Shown: one piece after another, positions 61,592-64,000 of the stretch
Position numbering within the stretch: the stretch's first letter is position 1
How the letters are laid out: the number at the start of each line of letters is the position of its first letter
Assembly: GCA_040390025.1 (NCBI GenBank)
Contig: JAZJZD010000007.1
Span: 1-64,000, forward strand
Reading direction: 5' to 3'
Source: JAVHYG01 sp040390025
GTDB taxonomy: Bacteria > Pseudomonadota > Gammaproteobacteria > Diplorickettsiales > Diplorickettsiaceae
Length of the DNA stretch: 64,000 nt
The notes under the pieces: model-generated
What the model was told of the DNA's origin: nothing
What the model saw: only the letters and a program-made list of their open reading frames with translations
The model's database searches: none
Program-made: the position numbers and the translations under genes

Positions 61592-63259
61592 TTATAAAAA
61601 AATTTGATTAAAAACTTTTTTATTTTGTTCGGCTTCAAGTAGTGCAGCTTTATGTTCTTTTGGATCATTGGCATCAAAAAAAAGGACTTTTTTCTCCCAT
61701 TGCTTTTGCATGGCGAGGGATTGACTGCCAAATAACTCTTGCATGCGTTGGTAAGATACCCTCGCTTGTTGACCATATCCTATTCTCAAGGTAAGCGCGC
61801 GTTGTGCTTCTTTTCTGTTTTCATATTCGCGCGCTTCTTTTTCGTATTTACTTTTTTCTTGAATATTGATTTCTTTAATTTCGGGATATTCTGCAATTTG
61901 ACAGAGATGAATCAAAAAAACAAAGAGGGTTTTTTCCTTGTTTTTAATATTTTCAGGCATTTTTTCAATAATAGATTCTAGCTCTTGGGATTTTGTTTTA
62001 TTTGAATCTAACCATTCATCTTTAATAAAATTATTCCATTGATTATGTAGGGTATAGCGTTGGGTTTTTTTGGGGATTGTAGGTATTATATAGGTAGTTA
62101 TTAAATTTCTTATAGATATTATTGTAGTTTCTAAGGTAAAATTTTGTAGTTTTAGGCTATATGTTTTAAATATCTCTTCTAAGCTACCTTGTTTACTATA
62201 AATTTCTATTATGCTATCGATGTTTAAAGCTTCCTTGGTTAAAGCATAGAGAGAAAGTTCTTGAAAAATATTAAGTGGAAGTATTTTTTTATTTTTTAGG
62301 AGATATTTACTAAAGCTAACCAGCTTATCGCTTCGATGGTTGAAAGTGTCAATAATAAGCTGATCGATAAAGCGTGAAATAAACTCTTTTGGGTAAAACC
62401 CTAAAATACTTTCAAATAATTTTTGTGATTTAATTGTAATTGTATAGTCCATTATCGCTTTTAAAAAAATAATATTTTTTTTGTCATCATTCTGTATGGG
62501 AATCGTATAATCTAATAAGTCAAATAATTTTTTTGGATTCTCTGTAAGTAAATTGTTAAATAGTTGAAAAAAAATAGTATTATCAATATTTAGCTCAGTA
62601 TTATATGTCAATATAAGTCTAAAAATATCTTTTTGAAGATCGGGCGCTAGTGGTTTGTTGAAAATTGTAATGAGTCCTATAGCGTTAATTAGGGTATTAA
62701 TCAGTGTAAAATTTTCCTTTATTAGATCATCATCCATCGAAGCAATAAGACATATAAGACATATTTTAGCTTTGAGAGTAAACTTATTGATGATCTTTTC
62801 ACACCATTGTAATTGTTTTGCATAATTAATCGTTGTTACTTTGTAATCCCGTAAACCGCTAGATAAAGTATGCGTATATTTTTCAAAAAACTCTTGGGGT
62901 AGTCGCGATAAAAAATTGTTTAAAATAGTAGTTTCTGGTTTATGGTTATTTAGTAACGCTATGAAATACTTTTCAATTAAATTTAAATTGTTAAAAATAA
63001 TAGTGTCAATCAGAATAATTGATATTTTTTTTATCTTACCATCGAAATCCGGTTGACTATATTTGTCTAAAATTAATAAAAAGCTTGAAAAATGGGTTAG
63101 ATTGAAAATATTATTTTTAATTTTTTTCAATTTATTAATAAATTCACGAACTTTAAAATAAAATGGAGCGGGTTTTTTAAAAAAGGGAAGATAGTAACGA
63201 AGTAGTAAAATCCAGCGCTGCGATATTAGTTTATCTAGATAGCTTACGTCCATTTGCAA
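61592..63259 (-). CDS. Large AT-rich orphan protein, mostly helical
   Basis: 555 residues, rich in Ile, Leu, Lys and Asn. It appears built of alpha-helical pairs (for example LPQEFFEKYTHTLSSGLRDY, KEFISRFIDQLIIDT), perhaps ARM/HEAT- or TPR-like, but no family is recognised. Near the C-terminus is a charged KYEKEAREYENRKEAQRALT segment, then a Gln-rich region. No signal peptide. Stands alone, convergent with the TCA/cysteine operon. An effector role is possible but unproven. Confidence 0.5.
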   Translation of the reverse strand: MQMDVSYLDKLISQRWILLLRYYLPFFKKPAPFYFKVREFINKLKKIKNNIFNLTHFSSFLLILDKYSQPDFDGKIKKISIILIDTIIFNNLNLIEKYFIALLNNHKPETTILNNFLSRLPQEFFEKYTHTLSSGLRDYKVTTINYAKQLQWCEKIINKFTLKAKICLICLIASMDDDLIKENFTLINTLINAIGLITIFNKPLAPDLQKDIFRLILTYNTELNIDNTIFFQLFNNLLTENPKKLFDLLDYTIPIQNDDKKNIIFLKAIMDYTITIKSQKLFESILGFYPKEFISRFIDQLIIDTFNHRSDKLVSFSKYLLKNKKILPLNIFQELSLYALTKEALNIDSIIEIYSKQGSLEEIFKTYSLKLQNFTLETTIISIRNLITTYIIPTIPKKTQRYTLHNQWNNFIKDEWLDSNKTKSQELESIIEKMPENIKNKEKTLFVFLIHLCQIAEYPEIKEINIQEKSKYEKEAREYENRKEAQRALTLRIGYGQQARVSYQRMQELFGSQSLAMQKQWEKKVLFFDANDPKEHKAALLEAEQNKKVFNQIFL

Positions 63260-63585
63260 ATCTATATTTAAGGTAAAAAATTAGTTTAAGGTTAACATTT
63301 TTTTATAGCTCCTAGTAGTGTTATTGTGAAAATAATTTTTCTATCATTGTTAATTAATCCAATACTGATTGCTGCGCGCTTTTGACGTTTGCAAGCAATG
63401 TCGCTAAGCCTTGTTATAATTAATGACTAAACAACGACTTATTCATATATTTTTTTAAATCCTCGAATCTTATATAATTTATATATTTTTGTTTTATTTT
63501 AGAAAGATTACTGTTAATCTAATGATGCATAATATTTTAATTAAATAGTATGTGACAATGAAGGGATTACAATAAGGAGAATTAT
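63260..63585. promoter_or_regulatory. Divergent intergenic region with a promoter-like site
   Basis: 326 bases between two divergent orphan genes. TATAAT at 63416-63421 and TTGACG at 63383-63388 are present but 27 bases apart, so a standard promoter is not proven. AAGGAGA (63574-63580) is the ribosome-binding site of the following gene. Nothing else was recognised. Confidence 0.35.
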
Positions 63586-64000
63586 ATGAGAACGATGTCT
63601 TTGAGCGAGTTAAATAAAATAATAGAATATAATGAAGAGGCAAGGCGCGATTATACTGCCTATAATATTAAACAAAAAATTGAAGAAATAATTACTAATG
63701 AAAGTTTTAAGGCAGATGAAATCAAGGATAAGCTAGACTTATTACCGGATATTAGAGATATTAGAGTGTTAAAGGAAAATGTAGCGCTTATTTATAAGAA
63801 TGGATGCTTGACTAGAAAAAATTTAGAACTTATTGCAAGTGAAAAGTATTTTAATTCAGCAAAGTATCTTAATATAATATTAAATGCTTTTGAAAAGATG
63901 GGTGAAATTAATGAATTAAATTTAGAGTGGATTTTTACAGAAAAAACTTTAAATGCTTTAGTATTGAAAGTTGATTTACTAGAGAGATTTAATGCCTTGA
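63586..64000 (+). CDS. Orphan protein, 5' part only
   Basis: ATG at 63586 with an ideal AAGGAG ribosome-binding site opens a frame of at least 138 codons that runs off the window end. It starts MRTMSLSELNKIIEYNEEAR and is Lys/Glu/Leu/Ile-rich and probably helical (VALIYKNGCLTRKNLELIAS). No domain recognised. The AT-rich composition matches the neighbouring orphan, and both may be accessory or effector genes. Confidence 0.55.
   Translation, partial: MRTMSLSELNKIIEYNEEARRDYTAYNIKQKIEEIITNESFKADEIKDKLDLLPDIRDIRVLKENVALIYKNGCLTRKNLELIASEKYFNSAKYLNIILNAFEKMGEINELNLEWIFTEKTLNALVLKVDLLERFNAL

Noticed and set aside
1..64000. tRNA, rRNA or CRISPR arrays
   Set aside because: No cloverleaf, rRNA-like sequence or regularly spaced direct repeats was recognised by eye; a tRNAscan and Infernal run would be decisive.

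Overview
The window looks like chromosome from an AT-rich, host-associated gammaproteobacterium of the order Legionellales, probably near Rickettsiella/Diplorickettsia in the Coxiellaceae. This is an inference from recognised gene content: a eukaryote-type orotate phosphoribosyltransferase, an EnhA-like L,D-transpeptidase, a calpain-like protease, a CCDC90/DUF1640-like coiled-coil protein, an Rpn-family fragment, many orphan Lys/Asn/Ile-rich ORFs, and a salvage-only thiamine operon. No rRNA, tRNA or CRISPR was seen. A run of 10 Ns inside gltX shows the source is a draft assembly, so homopolymer frameshifts must be read with caution.

Layout. 1-3240: accessory DNA with the 5' end of an Rpn-type gene, a calpain-family cysteine protease, a small secreted protein and a decayed IS701/IS4-type transposase. 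3418-19153: mostly housekeeping genes (rne, a lipoprotein, gyrA, pyrE, cvpA, lpxH, gltX, cysS, a DHA2-type MFS exporter, an L,D-transpeptidase, a DedA protein), interrupted by one orphan ORF and several palindromic intergenic elements. 19245-24409: a low-GC surface-polysaccharide/orphan island (HAD-type COG5610-like protein, SAM methyltransferase, Cys-rich coiled-coil protein, a broken gene) in which two reading frames are split at A-runs. 24674-30701: an AddAB-type helicase-nuclease pair. 31584-44546: a contractile phage-tail-like injection system. 44636-47706: TPP riboswitch and thiM-thiE-thiD-tenA. 47887-49217: scpB and rluB. 49731-61549: sdhCDAB-sucAB-(glycosyltransferase)-sucCD-cysteine synthase-like, covering the TCA steps from 2-oxoglutarate to fumarate. 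61592-64000: AT-rich orphan ORFs, the last running off the end.

The most interesting locus is the 13-kb contractile system, all on the minus strand. It has P2-type baseplate and tail genes (gpI, V, W, two J paralogs, sheath FI, tube FII, E/E' chaperone, a short tape-measure candidate, U, X, D) plus an AAA+ ATPase of the kind that marks extracellular contractile injection systems. It lacks any capsid, portal, terminase, integrase, lysis or recognisable fibre gene. The tail chaperone keeps an A AAA AAG slippery heptamer followed by a GpE-like -1 frame, so the P2-style programmed frameshift appears intact.

A second theme is a roughly 126-bp MITE-like repeat present four times. It abuts stop codons of dedA and sdhB, supplies the last codons and stop of the HAD gene, and carries the only start codons available to the glycosyltransferase inserted between sucB and sucC.
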